Part shown: positions 26,004 through 34,376 of the stretch, one piece after another | Layout of the letters: every line of letters begins with the position of its first letter | Numbering within the stretch: the first letter of the stretch is position 1 | NCBI RefSeq assembly: GCF_014699135.1 | Contig: NZ_JACOFT010000003.1 | Span: 372,001-436,000, forward strand | Direction of reading: 5' to 3' | Source of the DNA: Cognatundibacterium aquatile | GTDB lineage: Bacteria > Pseudomonadota > Gammaproteobacteria > Burkholderiales > Burkholderiaceae_D | Length of the DNA: 64,000 bases | Made by a program: the position numbers and the translations under genes | The notes under the pieces: generated by a model | Databases searched by the model: none | What the model was told of the DNA's origin: nothing | What the model saw: only the letters and a program-made list of their open reading frames with translations

Positions 26004-26906
26004 ATGTCTTACCTGACTATTGAAGACACGATTGGTAACACCCCTTTAGTACGTTTACAAAGAATACCGGGTGAGGAAAATCGGCGTCGCAACAACATTA
26101 TATTAGGCAAACTGGAGGGTAATAATCCAGCTGGCTCAGTCAAAGACAGACCCGCATTAATGATGATCAGGCGCGCTGAAGAGCGGGGCCAACTGAAACC
26201 TGGTGACACCCTGATTGAGGCGACCAGTGGCAATACTGGTATTGCACTGGCGATGGTAGCCGCCATGCGTGGTTACAAAATGATTTTACTGATGCCGGAA
26301 AATCTGAGTATCGAGCGTCGTCAGAGTATGGCTGCATACGGTGCCGAGATCATACTGACACCAAAAACCGGCGGCATGGAGTATGCGCGGGATCTGGCCG
26401 AACAAATGCAAAAAGAAGGCAAGGGTTTGATTCTGGATCAGTTCGCGAATCCGGATAATCCTCTTGCGCATGTTGAAGGTACCGGACCGGAAATCTGGCG
26501 GGATACAAAGGGAAAAGTCACTCATTTTGTCAGCGCAATGGGGACGACCGGAACGATCATGGGAGTTTCTGCTTATCTGAAGCAGCAAAATCCGCAGATT
26601 CAGATTATTGGCGCACAACCAGAAGAGGGTTCGCAAATCCCCGGCATTCGCAAATGGCCGGAAGCGTACATGCCTAAAATTTTCGATAAAGCCAAAGTTG
26701 ACCAGGTGGAATCAGTAAGCCAGGGGGATGCCGAGCACATGGCACGCAGACTCGCTGCGGAAGAGGGAATTTTTTGCGGTATTTCAGCGGCGGGTGCCTG
26801 TGAAATTGCACTGAGAATTGCGGAGACAGTAGAAAACGCAACAATCGTGTTTATCGTATGTGACCGCGGCGATCGCTATTTATCGACTGGTGTCTTCCCG
26901 GCCTGA
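26004..26906 (+). CDS. cysM: Cysteine synthase B (O-acetylserine sulfhydrylase)
   Basis: A 300-residue fold-type II PLP enzyme from ATG 26004 (MSYLTIEDTIGNTPLVRL). The PLP lysine is in NNPAGSVKDRPALMMI; the substrate loop is EATSGNTGIALAM; the glycine-rich phosphate site is in MGTTGTIMGVSAYL; the C-terminal CDRGDRYLSTGVF is typical of CysM rather than CysK. It makes cysteine from O-acetylserine with sulfide or thiosulfate. It is a single-gene unit with a terminator on the far side. Confidence 0.94.
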   Translation: MSYLTIEDTIGNTPLVRLQRIPGEENRRRNNIILGKLEGNNPAGSVKDRPALMMIRRAEERGQLKPGDTLIEATSGNTGIALAMVAAMRGYKMILLMPENLSIERRQSMAAYGAEIILTPKTGGMEYARDLAEQMQKEGKGLILDQFANPDNPLAHVEGTGPEIWRDTKGKVTHFVSAMGTTGTIMGVSAYLKQQNPQIQIIGAQPEEGSQIPGIRKWPEAYMPKIFDKAKVDQVESVSQGDAEHMARRLAAEEGIFCGISAAGACEIALRIAETVENATIVFIVCDRGDRYLSTGVFPA

Positions 26907-26957
26907 GTCTCCGGCAAGTCTGGGTGCAGATACGCTCGGTTAATTTTGTCACACCCC

Positions 26958-27002
26958 AAAAAAAATACCGAAATTACTCTCACAAGTAGTTTCGGTATTT
27001 TG
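26958..27002. terminator. Bidirectional terminator between cysM and the small HTH gene
   Basis: AATACCGAAATTACT and AGTAGTTTCGGTATT pair with one G-U, flanked by eight A on the left and TTTT on the right. It serves the convergent cysM and the leftward gene at 27037. Confidence 0.85.
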
Positions 27003-27036
27003 CTTTATCTGTCGCCGGGGATTGGCCGGAAAGCAT

Positions 27037-27336
27037 TTAAGCTGCGTCTTTTGGCTTGAATTGCTTGTCGCTGATGCGGAATTTCGCACGACGGTCACCC
27101 ATCAGTTCGCGTAATTCTTTGATGCTGATATCGCTGATTTCATGCATGCGGATCAACAACGAAGCGCCTACAGGCAGACGACGATGTCTGATTTTGCTGA
27201 TGACCGGTGGTGCAACTTCTAACGCTCTTGAGAGTGCTGCGTCATTTTTCAAATGCAATTGCTTGATCAGAGTATCTAAAAGATTGTTGGGATCGTAGTC
27301 GATCTCATCCGATTCAAGCTGGGTTAAATTTGCCAT
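27037..27336 (-). CDS. Small helix-turn-helix-like protein, uncharacterised
   Basis: A 99-residue soluble protein. LDTLIKQLHLKNDAALSRALEVAPPVISKIRHRRLPVGASLLIRMHEISDISIKELRELMG has the spacing of a Cro/CI-type HTH (helix 2 DAALSRAL, turn, helix 3 PPVISKIRH). The last 20 residues are basic and proline-free until KPKDAA. I know of similar short proteins in Burkholderiales genomes but no function. It has its own AT-rich upstream region and terminator, so it is a monocistronic gene. A regulator is likely by fold only. Confidence 0.7.
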   Translation of the reverse strand: MANLTQLESDEIDYDPNNLLDTLIKQLHLKNDAALSRALEVAPPVISKIRHRRLPVGASLLIRMHEISDISIKELRELMGDRRAKFRISDKQFKPKDAA

Positions 27337-27695
27337 AATTACCTCGCTGTCTAGTCTATTGATGCTGGATTTAATTGCTTCAATGAGAATTAATCAAACG
27401 GTAACATTGTAACTTTAAAATAGAATTTGCTTTTAGCAAGAATAGCAAACCATTGTTAAATCCCTATTCACACTTAGCATCAAACATGCATTAGTATTAA
27501 TAAGACAATATCACTGTAGATTAATTTACAATTAATCGCAACGCTTGTTTTTAAAAAAGCACGCAATGGATGGTTATTTCCGTCTTTTGCATGCTAGCAA
27601 TTACTTACGAATATAGTATTGGGTAAAAAGTACCTTAAATCAATTGGTGAAAACGAAACATATTGTTAAAAAGTTTTGTTCAAGCTGACATATAC
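27337..27695. other. 359-bp AT-rich gene-free stretch
   Basis: It contains the promoter region of the leftward HTH gene and the end of the mltB unit. It is very AT-rich with poly-A and poly-T patches. I see no coding frame, and no clear terminator for mltB. Confidence 0.45.
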
Positions 27696-28826
27696 CTATT
27701 TTTCTTTTGCCGCACTGATGATTCGCCCCAGATCAAACACCGACATGGCATAAAAATAACTCCGGTTATATTGCGTAATCGCGAAGAAATTATCAGTTGC
27801 CAGCCAGTATTCGGTGGCTTCGTCACCATTCTGCAGGTCGATAACGCCATACTGTATGTTGCTCGGTGCATCACTGCTTGCCGTGCTGATAAAGGTTTTT
27901 AATTCCGCCAGAGAATAGCTGGCACGCAATCCCTGGCTCAGCGCTGTCTGTAATAACGCCGGGTTTGCTTCGCTTGAAATCAGGGTAGCCGGGAAGGTGA
28001 CCGGGAGATTTCTTTTCCAGCCATGCATCGCCAGGTAGTGAGCGACGCTGCCGATGGCATCGACGGGGGAATCGGTCAGATTGATGCTGCCATCGCCGTC
28101 AAAATCGACCGCAAATTTACGTATGCTGCCTGGCATGAATTGCGGCCAGCCTATCGCACCTGCGTAAGAGCCTTTAAATGCAAAGGGGTCGACGCCAGAT
28201 TCTCTTGCCATCAGCAGCATGTTTTCCAGCTCATTGCGGAAGAACTGCATGCGGGCATCTCTGGTCGGCGTGTCCGGATAGTCAAAGGCCAGTGTTGTCA
28301 GCGCATCCATGACCCGGAATTTTCCGGTATTTTTTCCAAAAATGGTTTCCACACCGATCAGACCGACGATGATCTCTGGTGGTACACCGTATTGCTGGCG
28401 TGCGCGCTCCAGCGCATCTGCATATTTATTCCAGAATGCGACGCCTGCCTCTATCCTGTAGGGTTCCACAAAACGGGCGCGATAGGCTTTCCAGTTTTTC
28501 GGTTTCCCTGCAGGAGCAGGTCTCATCAGTTGCCTTGCGCTTTCAACGTAGCGCACTTGTTCAAATACGGTTTGTAACTGCGCTTTGTCAAACTGATGTT
28601 TATCCACCATTTCCGTAATGAATGCGGAGACTTCTTTCCATTCATTGAAGCGAACATTTTCTTGCATCACGGGTGTCGCAGAGGCCGCCTTAGCACCGTG
28701 CTTGGCAGACGTTTTGTTTGCTGAAGGTGTCGCGCTTAATGCGGGCAGAGCGATGCTGCTGACGATCGCAGCACAGAAGCAACTGCGGACGAGGTATTGA
28801 ATAGATTTCACAATGGTCGATGTCAA
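27696..28826 (-). CDS. mltB: Lytic murein transglycosylase B
   Basis: A 376-residue periplasmic enzyme with an N-terminal signal sequence (about residues 1-31, ending ALSA). Residues 60-360 are the SLT_2 domain: FIGLIG-type core VGLIGVETIFGKNTGKFRVMDALTTLAFDYP with the catalytic Glu of GVETIFG, then GSYAGAIGWPQFMPGSIRKFAVDFDGDGSINL and YWLATDNFFAITQYNRSYFYAMSV. It cleaves the MurNAc-GlcNAc bond to leave 1,6-anhydromuramyl ends. No lipobox cysteine is evident, so it may be a soluble form. It begins 16 bp after the transglutaminase gene and is probably cotranscribed with it. Confidence 0.92.
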   Translation of the reverse strand: MTSTIVKSIQYLVRSCFCAAIVSSIALPALSATPSANKTSAKHGAKAASATPVMQENVRFNEWKEVSAFITEMVDKHQFDKAQLQTVFEQVRYVESARQLMRPAPAGKPKNWKAYRARFVEPYRIEAGVAFWNKYADALERARQQYGVPPEIIVGLIGVETIFGKNTGKFRVMDALTTLAFDYPDTPTRDARMQFFRNELENMLLMARESGVDPFAFKGSYAGAIGWPQFMPGSIRKFAVDFDGDGSINLTDSPVDAIGSVAHYLAMHGWKRNLPVTFPATLISSEANPALLQTALSQGLRASYSLAELKTFISTASSDAPSNIQYGVIDLQNGDEATEYWLATDNFFAITQYNRSYFYAMSVFDLGRIISAAKEK

Positions 28827-28842
28827 GTGCTTGTTCAGTAAA

Positions 28843-30843
28843 TTAGCGACAGGCTGCTAACAGGATTTTCAGTTGGCGTATACGCTGGCTTTCCGGAACG
28901 GTGGTTTGTCCATATTTCGCATTGATATAGGTGCGCAGGAATTTTTCCACCGGGGGAATATCTTTTGCTGGCAATGTTTTTTTCAATCTGTGCAGATACG
29001 CATATGGCCCTTCATCCACTGCGCGGGGCGGTGTTTTCTTTGCCATTTTTTTGCAGAACGCCAAGTATACTCTATCCATTGCCGGGATCGAAGGTCTGTT
29101 CAGCATCAACGGCAGGGCAATTGCGCCGATAATGAGGCTGCCCGTGATAAAAAACAGCAAACTGATGCGCGACCAGTCTATGTCTTTAAAGCCTAAGGAA
29201 CTGAGAAAGTTTTTCTGCGTTTGCTGGTTGTAATTGAGTACCCACTGATTCCAGGAGTTATTGATGGCGTCGAGGCGCATGCGCATAGCTTGGCTCCATG
29301 AATTGCCGGACAAGGCAAAATTCATCAGCCCCGCAAAGCCGCGTTTGGGAATTGCCTGATTCAGATTTTGCATAACCCGTTCTGGCGCGACGGCGGCCGT
29401 CGGGTCGACGCGCACCCAGCCCTGGCCTTCGAGCCATACTTCTGTCCATGCATGGGCATCAGATTGGCGGACTTCAAAATAGCCGTCGACTTCATTCAGT
29501 GTTCCACCCTGATAACCCGTCACGATTCTTGCCGGAATACCGGCCAGCCGCATCAGATTCACAAACGCACTCGCATAAGGTTCGCAAAACCCGGCTCTGC
29601 TCTTGAACAAGAAATCGTCAATACTATTGATGCCGAGCAGCGGTGGTTCCAGCGTGTAAGTAAATGCTTCCTTGCGAAAATACTGCAATACGGCGTTGAT
29701 TAGCGCGCTGTCATCGCCGTATTGACGCCGTAATGTGTCCGCAAAGGCCGCGCTGCGCGGATTGTAACCGGCAGGTATTTCCAATGCCCGGTGTAAATCT
29801 CTCAGATTGTTTTCGACGAGGTAACGATATTGCGGATAAGACGTCACCTGATAACGCAGACGCTGGCTGATGATATCGTTGCTGCGCAATTCCATTTGCC
29901 GGTTGATCGTGGCGATAGTGTTGCCATCTGTCTGCGGTGCTGCCGCTGGTAAATCCAGAGCAAACAACCAGCGCTGGCTCTGTGGTTCCAGGATAATTTC
30001 CTGCGTGATCGGTGTTCCAGCGTACTGCGCAATATCGCCGCTATTTTTTTGCAAAAAGCGGGATGGCGACCAGGTTTTGCCATCGAATTCCGTCATTACA
30101 ATCCCGCGCCAGTACAGCAGTGATTTATTCGGTAGCGGCTGCGAAAATTTCACCCTGAACGCAATCTCTTCTGACAACACCAGATCACTGATGCCGCCCG
30201 GTGACATCGTTTCCGATAAGCCTGAGCGTCCGCTATGTGCATCACCCGGCAAACCCCAGAGCGGGCCTTGTATTCTGGGGAAAAGAAAGAACGCACACAA
30301 GGTCAGCGGAATTGCCAGTGCCATCATGCCGAAGCCTAATTTCAGGCGTTGTTTCAGGGATGGGAAAAGACCGGTGTAGTGGAATGACAATTGTGCTGTG
30401 AGCAGCAGACTCACTGAGACTAGTGTCATGACTGCTGCTGCGATGGTTTGCTGATAAAAAAAGCTGGTCAGCAGTAAAAAGAAACCCAGAAAAAGTACGA
30501 CAAACAGATCCCGCTTTGCGTGCATCTCTAATAATTTACAGGTCAGCAGCAGCACCAGCATGGTGACGCCAGCCTCACGTCCAAAGAAGGTTTTATGATT
30601 CAGATAGACGCCCAGCATCATCAGCGCCGACACCGGAATCAGTATCCATCCTGGAGGCAGGCGGCGACCTGTCAGCGTCAGCCAGCCACGCCACATTAGC
30701 AGCCCAACGCAACTGACACTGACCCATGTTCCCAGATGCGAAAAATGCGGCAGCAATACACTCAGGCAGGCGATGATTAACAGCAGTGTATCTGCTTTAT
30801 CGCGACTGAAAACGGGCATGGAAAAAGGCCGGCGCATAGTCAC
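28843..30843 (-). CDS. DUF3488 / transglutaminase-like membrane protein (TgpA family)
   Basis: A 666-residue protein. Residues 1-195 hold about six membrane helices (DUF3488). A periplasmic part follows with the transglutaminase core: catalytic Cys in FKSRAGFCEPYASAFVNLMRLAGIPARIVTGYQGG, His in QSDAHAWTEVWLEGQGWVRVDPTAA and its Asp. A further helix lies near 545-565 (LLFFITGSLIIGAIALPLML) and a DUF4129-like cytoplasmic tail ends it. TgpA is essential in Pseudomonas aeruginosa, and its natural substrate is unknown. It is the third gene of moxR-DUF58-tgpA; the DUF58 stop is 4 bp upstream. Confidence 0.9.
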   Translation of the reverse strand: MTMRRPFSMPVFSRDKADTLLLIIACLSVLLPHFSHLGTWVSVSCVGLLMWRGWLTLTGRRLPPGWILIPVSALMMLGVYLNHKTFFGREAGVTMLVLLLTCKLLEMHAKRDLFVVLFLGFFLLLTSFFYQQTIAAAVMTLVSVSLLLTAQLSFHYTGLFPSLKQRLKLGFGMMALAIPLTLCAFFLFPRIQGPLWGLPGDAHSGRSGLSETMSPGGISDLVLSEEIAFRVKFSQPLPNKSLLYWRGIVMTEFDGKTWSPSRFLQKNSGDIAQYAGTPITQEIILEPQSQRWLFALDLPAAAPQTDGNTIATINRQMELRSNDIISQRLRYQVTSYPQYRYLVENNLRDLHRALEIPAGYNPRSAAFADTLRRQYGDDSALINAVLQYFRKEAFTYTLEPPLLGINSIDDFLFKSRAGFCEPYASAFVNLMRLAGIPARIVTGYQGGTLNEVDGYFEVRQSDAHAWTEVWLEGQGWVRVDPTAAVAPERVMQNLNQAIPKRGFAGLMNFALSGNSWSQAMRMRLDAINNSWNQWVLNYNQQTQKNFLSSLGFKDIDWSRISLLFFITGSLIIGAIALPLMLNRPSIPAMDRVYLAFCKKMAKKTPPRAVDEGPYAYLHRLKKTLPAKDIPPVEKFLRTYINAKYGQTTVPESQRIRQLKILLAACR

Positions 30844-30847
30844 CTGA

Positions 30848-31831
30848 TCACAATTCGTAAAGCGCTAAGGCGCGCAGGCACGCATCGCGATGTGCCGGTC
30901 CCTGCGCCGGGGCGTAATCTTCCTGCCCGAGCTTAAAACCGTACTGCAACCCGGCCTGATCTGCTTCCAGCACCCATCGGGTCATGCGCGAGAGTTTGAG
31001 TTCCAGATTCATCGTTCTTGGCAGGGCAGAAAAATCCAGCAAAATATCGTTGCCAGCACCACCGGTGAATTGTTTGGTCACCAGTTGCCCGCCGAGCGCA
31101 GGATCGACGCGGGCGATTTGTTTCCACGCCAGATGTTTGAGTGCGTCGCCCGGCTGATACGCCCGCACGCCTGAGAAATCCTCGTTGCCACCCTGGCCTT
31201 CTAGTTCATTCGATGGTGCGCCAGAAGTCGGTAGCGGCGGCGCATGTTCTTCCGGCTCCGGATACACCAGCGCCCGTGCGTCTGGCAGCCAGGTGCTCCA
31301 GGCGCGTAACAAGCCAAGTGGGAACCAGGTTTGCAGGCGCACCCGTGGAATCGCCTGCCAGCCGCGGCTGCGCGTCGGATAGTTCAGGTGTATGCTGGTT
31401 CGGCTGTCCGGGGCAATATCCACCGCTTTTTCCGGTGCATTTTTTTCGTTGAAGCCGATCCAGATCGCGTAGCGCTGATATTTGCGCCGATTGATCAGAA
31501 AAATGGTGAAGTGCGTTTCTTCGCCAGCAAACACGGCTTGCGCCGGGCCGGTATCGAGATGCAGGTAGGCGAGATTTCTGAAGCAAAAGAAAACATTCAC
31601 CAGCGCGACGCTGCCGAGCACAAACGTCAATGCAAAACCGAGGCTGAGACTGTAATTAGTCGCAGAAATAAACAAGATCAGCAGCATCAGCAAAAACATC
31701 CAGCCTGCCTTGCTTGGCAACGTGAAGACGCGGCGTTGTTTCAGAAAAACTTCACCACTCTCAGGTTGATGCTCAAGAAAAATGATCTTGTGCAGGCGGG
31801 CTTTCCAGCGTTCAGATAAAGCGGTCAGCAT
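30848..31831 (-). CDS. DUF58 domain protein
   Basis: A 327-residue protein with two N-terminal membrane helices (about 40-58 and 62-80: GWMFLLMLLILFISATNYSLSLGFALTFVLGSVALVNVFF) and a cytoplasmic or periplasmic part ending in the DUF58 motif YQPGDALKHLAWKQIAR. Family members carry a von Willebrand factor A-like fold and accompany MoxR AAA ATPases. It lies between moxR (27 bp upstream) and the transglutaminase gene, the standard three-gene order. Its function is not established. Confidence 0.88.
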   Translation of the reverse strand: MLTALSERWKARLHKIIFLEHQPESGEVFLKQRRVFTLPSKAGWMFLLMLLILFISATNYSLSLGFALTFVLGSVALVNVFFCFRNLAYLHLDTGPAQAVFAGEETHFTIFLINRRKYQRYAIWIGFNEKNAPEKAVDIAPDSRTSIHLNYPTRSRGWQAIPRVRLQTWFPLGLLRAWSTWLPDARALVYPEPEEHAPPLPTSGAPSNELEGQGGNEDFSGVRAYQPGDALKHLAWKQIARVDPALGGQLVTKQFTGGAGNDILLDFSALPRTMNLELKLSRMTRWVLEADQAGLQYGFKLGQEDYAPAQGPAHRDACLRALALYEL

Positions 31832-31858
31832 TGCATCCGGTTCCCGGTTCAGTACACA

Positions 31859-32779
31859 TCAGACGGCAACGCGCTTGATCACTTGCGCCAGTAAATCTGC
31901 GCTGGCGCTGGCTTTACCATTGACTGATTTAAGCGGGCGCAGGCGATGAGCAATCACCGGAATCATGATGGCCTGCACGTCTTCCGGCAGTACATGATCA
32001 CGCCCCTCAAGTGCCGCCCAGGCACGCGCCGCCTGCAACAAGGCGAGCGATGCGCGCGGGCTCATGCCTTCGGCAAAGACATCGCCCTGGCGGGTAGCCT
32101 GTGCCAGCGCCTGCACAAAATCAACCAACGACGGCGAGGTGTGTATTTGTTTGAGCTGCTGCTGCGCCTGCAATAACTCGCTGGCCTGCATCAATGCTGG
32201 CAGCTTTGACAGCAAAGCGCGACGGTCTTCACCTAATAACAGCGCACGTTCTGCCGCCGCATCCGGATAACCGAGTGACAGACACATCAGAAAACGGTCC
32301 AGCTGTGATTCCGGTAACGGAAAGGTGCCGACCTGATGCGCAGGATTTTGCGTTGCGATCACGAAAAATGGGGCAGGCAGTTTGCGCGTCTGGCCTTCGG
32401 CTGAGACCTGATGCTCTTCCATCGCTTCGAGCAGGGAAGACTGTGTTTTTGGTGTGGCGCGGTTAATTTCATCGGCCAGCAAGACCTGAGTGAATACCGG
32501 GCCGGGGTGAAAAATAAACTGATTTTTTTCGCGGTCAAAAATCGACACACCAATGACATCGGCGGGTAGTAAATCGCTGGTGAATTGCAGACGGTTAAAT
32601 TTCAGACCCAGCGAAATCGCGAGAGCGTGCGCGAGTGTAGTTTTACCAACGCCGGGCAAATCTTCGATTAACAAATGACCGCCAGCGAGCAAACAGGCCA
32701 GCGCCTGACGGATTTGCAGCTCTTTACCGATAATGACGTTATTGACTTGTTTTGCAACTTTATGCAATTGGGAAAACAT
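31859..32779 (-). CDS. MoxR-family AAA+ ATPase
   Basis: A 306-residue cytoplasmic ATPase from Met 32779 (MFSQLHKVAKQVNNVIIGKE). A longer frame to 32923 would overlap the divergent gene and lacks family similarity. Walker A is LPGVGKTTLAHALA, Walker B is QVLLADEINRATPKTQSSLLEAMEE, sensor 1 is FVIATQNPAHQVGTFPLPESQLDRFLM and sensor 2 lies in GMSPRASLALLQAARAWAAL. MoxR proteins act as chaperones for maturation of partners encoded nearby, here the DUF58 and transglutaminase proteins. It is the first gene of this leftward operon and diverges from the HDAC-like gene. Confidence 0.93.
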   Translation of the reverse strand: MFSQLHKVAKQVNNVIIGKELQIRQALACLLAGGHLLIEDLPGVGKTTLAHALAISLGLKFNRLQFTSDLLPADVIGVSIFDREKNQFIFHPGPVFTQVLLADEINRATPKTQSSLLEAMEEHQVSAEGQTRKLPAPFFVIATQNPAHQVGTFPLPESQLDRFLMCLSLGYPDAAAERALLLGEDRRALLSKLPALMQASELLQAQQQLKQIHTSPSLVDFVQALAQATRQGDVFAEGMSPRASLALLQAARAWAALEGRDHVLPEDVQAIMIPVIAHRLRPLKSVNGKASASADLLAQVIKRVAV

Positions 32780-32921
32780 GTATTTCCTCGCGTAAAAATC
32801 AGCGCACAGTGTAGCCGAATTAAACCGGCTTGTTGTAATCCCTGCACTGGCCGGACAGGCGCATTTGCAAAAGCCGCTAAATAAGGTGAAACTGATAGCT
32901 AAATCTACAAAAATCCGAGAC

Positions 32922-33860
32922 ATGACAACCGCGTATTACACCCATGCAGATTGCAAACGCCATGAAATGGGATCATGGCATCCGGAATCACCAGAACGTT
33001 TGCAGGCGATAGAAGACCAACTGATCGCCAGCCGCATCAGCACCTTGCTGGATCACCGCGATGCGCCGTCGGCAGAAGAAAGTGACTTAGCGCGGGTGCA
33101 CACAGCGGACGCGATTTACCGGATACGCGAAAATTGTCCGTCCGAACATTCCGAATACGATCACTTTCCACTCGATGCCGACACTGCTTTAAATAGCTAC
33201 ACCTGGCGTGCCTGTCTGCGCGCGGCAGGGGCGGCGATCGCCGCAACTGATGCGGTGATCGATGCCGAAATCGAAAATGCTTTTTGCGCGGTACGGCCAC
33301 CGGGACATCATGCCAGCCGCAAAGAATCGATGGGATTCTGTATGTTTAACAACGTCGCGATTGCTGCCCGTCATGCGCTCGATGTGCGCGGCTTGCAGCG
33401 TGTTGCCATCGTTGATTTCGACGTGCATCACGGCAATGGCACCGAAGATATTTTCCGTGATGACCCGCAAGTGCTGATGGTGAGTTTTTTTCAGCATCCT
33501 TTTTATCCGTATTCCGGCGATAGCGAACCGGCCAGTAATATGGTCAACGTGCCCGTCCCGGCGCACAGCTATGGCGATGTGATCCGCACGCTGGTCACTG
33601 AAAAATGGTTGCCAGCCTTGCGCGCATTTCAGCCGGAAATGATTTTTATCTCGGCCGGGTTTGATGCGCACCGCGAAGACGATATGGGGCAACTGGGGCT
33701 GACGGAAGCCGATTTCGCCTGGCTGACCAGGCAGGTGATGGCGGTCGCGAAAGACTATTCCAAAGGCCGCATCGTCAGTTGTCTGGAAGGCGGCTACAAC
33801 CTCTCGGCGCTCGCCCGCAGCGTGACTGCGCATTTGAAAGTTCTTGCTGATCTTGAATAA
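32922..33860 (+). CDS. Histone deacetylase family protein (acetylpolyamine amidohydrolase / class II HDAC-like)
   Basis: A 312-residue zinc amidohydrolase from ATG 32922 (MTTAYYTHADCKRHEMGSWHPESPERL). The tandem catalytic His pair is in RPPGHHASRKESMGFCMFNNVAIAARHAL. Zinc ligands are in IVDFDVHHGNGTEDIF (Asp, His) and SAGFDAHREDDMGQL (Asp), and the C-terminal CLEGGYN carries the glycine-rich loop. Bacterial members remove acetyl groups from small amides or proteins; the substrate is not known here. It is divergent from moxR with a short 142-bp spacer. Repeat copy B lies 42 bp past the stop. Confidence 0.92.
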   Translation: MTTAYYTHADCKRHEMGSWHPESPERLQAIEDQLIASRISTLLDHRDAPSAEESDLARVHTADAIYRIRENCPSEHSEYDHFPLDADTALNSYTWRACLRAAGAAIAATDAVIDAEIENAFCAVRPPGHHASRKESMGFCMFNNVAIAARHALDVRGLQRVAIVDFDVHHGNGTEDIFRDDPQVLMVSFFQHPFYPYSGDSEPASNMVNVPVPAHSYGDVIRTLVTEKWLPALRAFQPEMIFISAGFDAHREDDMGQLGLTEADFAWLTRQVMAVAKDYSKGRIVSCLEGGYNLSALARSVTAHLKVLADLE

Positions 33861-33902
33861 ATGACGGCAAGCCATCGTTTTTCTGCTGTTTTGCCTCTTT
33901 AA

Positions 33903-33973
33903 ATACTGGGGGGAGTATTCTGCAAAGCCCTTTGTTTGTAAGGACAATTGAGCAAAAACGGCAGATACTCCCC
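33903..33973 (+). repeat. Dispersed G/C-tract repeat, copy B
   Basis: Left module ATACT-GGGGGG-AGTAT at 33903-33918; interior AAAGCCCTTTGTTT..GGACAATTGAGCAAAA; right module ATACTCCCC at 33965-33973 followed by a T-run. Here the left GGGGAGTAT and right ATACTCCCC are inverted, so the whole 71-bp element can fold into a long hairpin with a loop of about 46 bases and, with the T-run, could act as a terminator for the HDAC-like gene. Confidence 0.8.
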
Positions 33974-34224
33974 TTTTTTCTTTAAAAAGATAGTTTTTCC
34001 GGCAGTTTTTCAGTAACTGATAAAAAACGCCGGTGGCTTTCTGAATGGCGTTGTGCCCGTGCTGTTATCTGCAAATTGGTTTCGTTGCAGGTTGGCGACA
34101 AAATGATGTCAATGACGATATCGTTTCAAACTTCTTTAACATTTGTACGCTGTTATTCCGCCGGCATACTCCTTACACTCAGCATCGTTTACTTTATTCG
34201 TATGTATTCGTATCGCATTTGCGG
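33974..34224. other. Leader/promoter stretch before the riboswitch
   Basis: About 250 bp between repeat copy B and the riboswitch. It contains AT-rich sequence suited to the promoter of the riboswitch-protease transcript. No gene or further repeat is recognised. Confidence 0.4.
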
Positions 34225-34325
34225 TGCGACGATTCTGAGGGCAAATCTGTCGAAAGGCAGAGACGCAAAGCCTCCGGCCTACAGCGCTGACGCGCCACGG
34301 TAGCGGGGTTGCTGACTATCCTGTG
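34225..34325 (+). promoter_or_regulatory. Cyclic-di-GMP-I (GEMM) riboswitch
   Basis: The GEMM-I hallmarks appear in order: AGGGCAAATCTG, a GAAA tetraloop, GACGCAAAGCCTCCGGCCTA (tetraloop receptor and P3 start), and CACGGTAGCGGGGTTGCTGAC closing P3. P2 pairs TCTG with CAGA around TCGAAAGG. It ends about 50 bp before the S53 protease start, so c-di-GMP should control that gene. Whether it turns expression on or off cannot be read, because I see no clear terminator hairpin in the remaining leader. Confidence 0.92.
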
Positions 34326-34376
34326 ATGTCATCAGGTATTTCGCGTGGCCCTCGCTAACAACAGAGAGCTGAGCCC

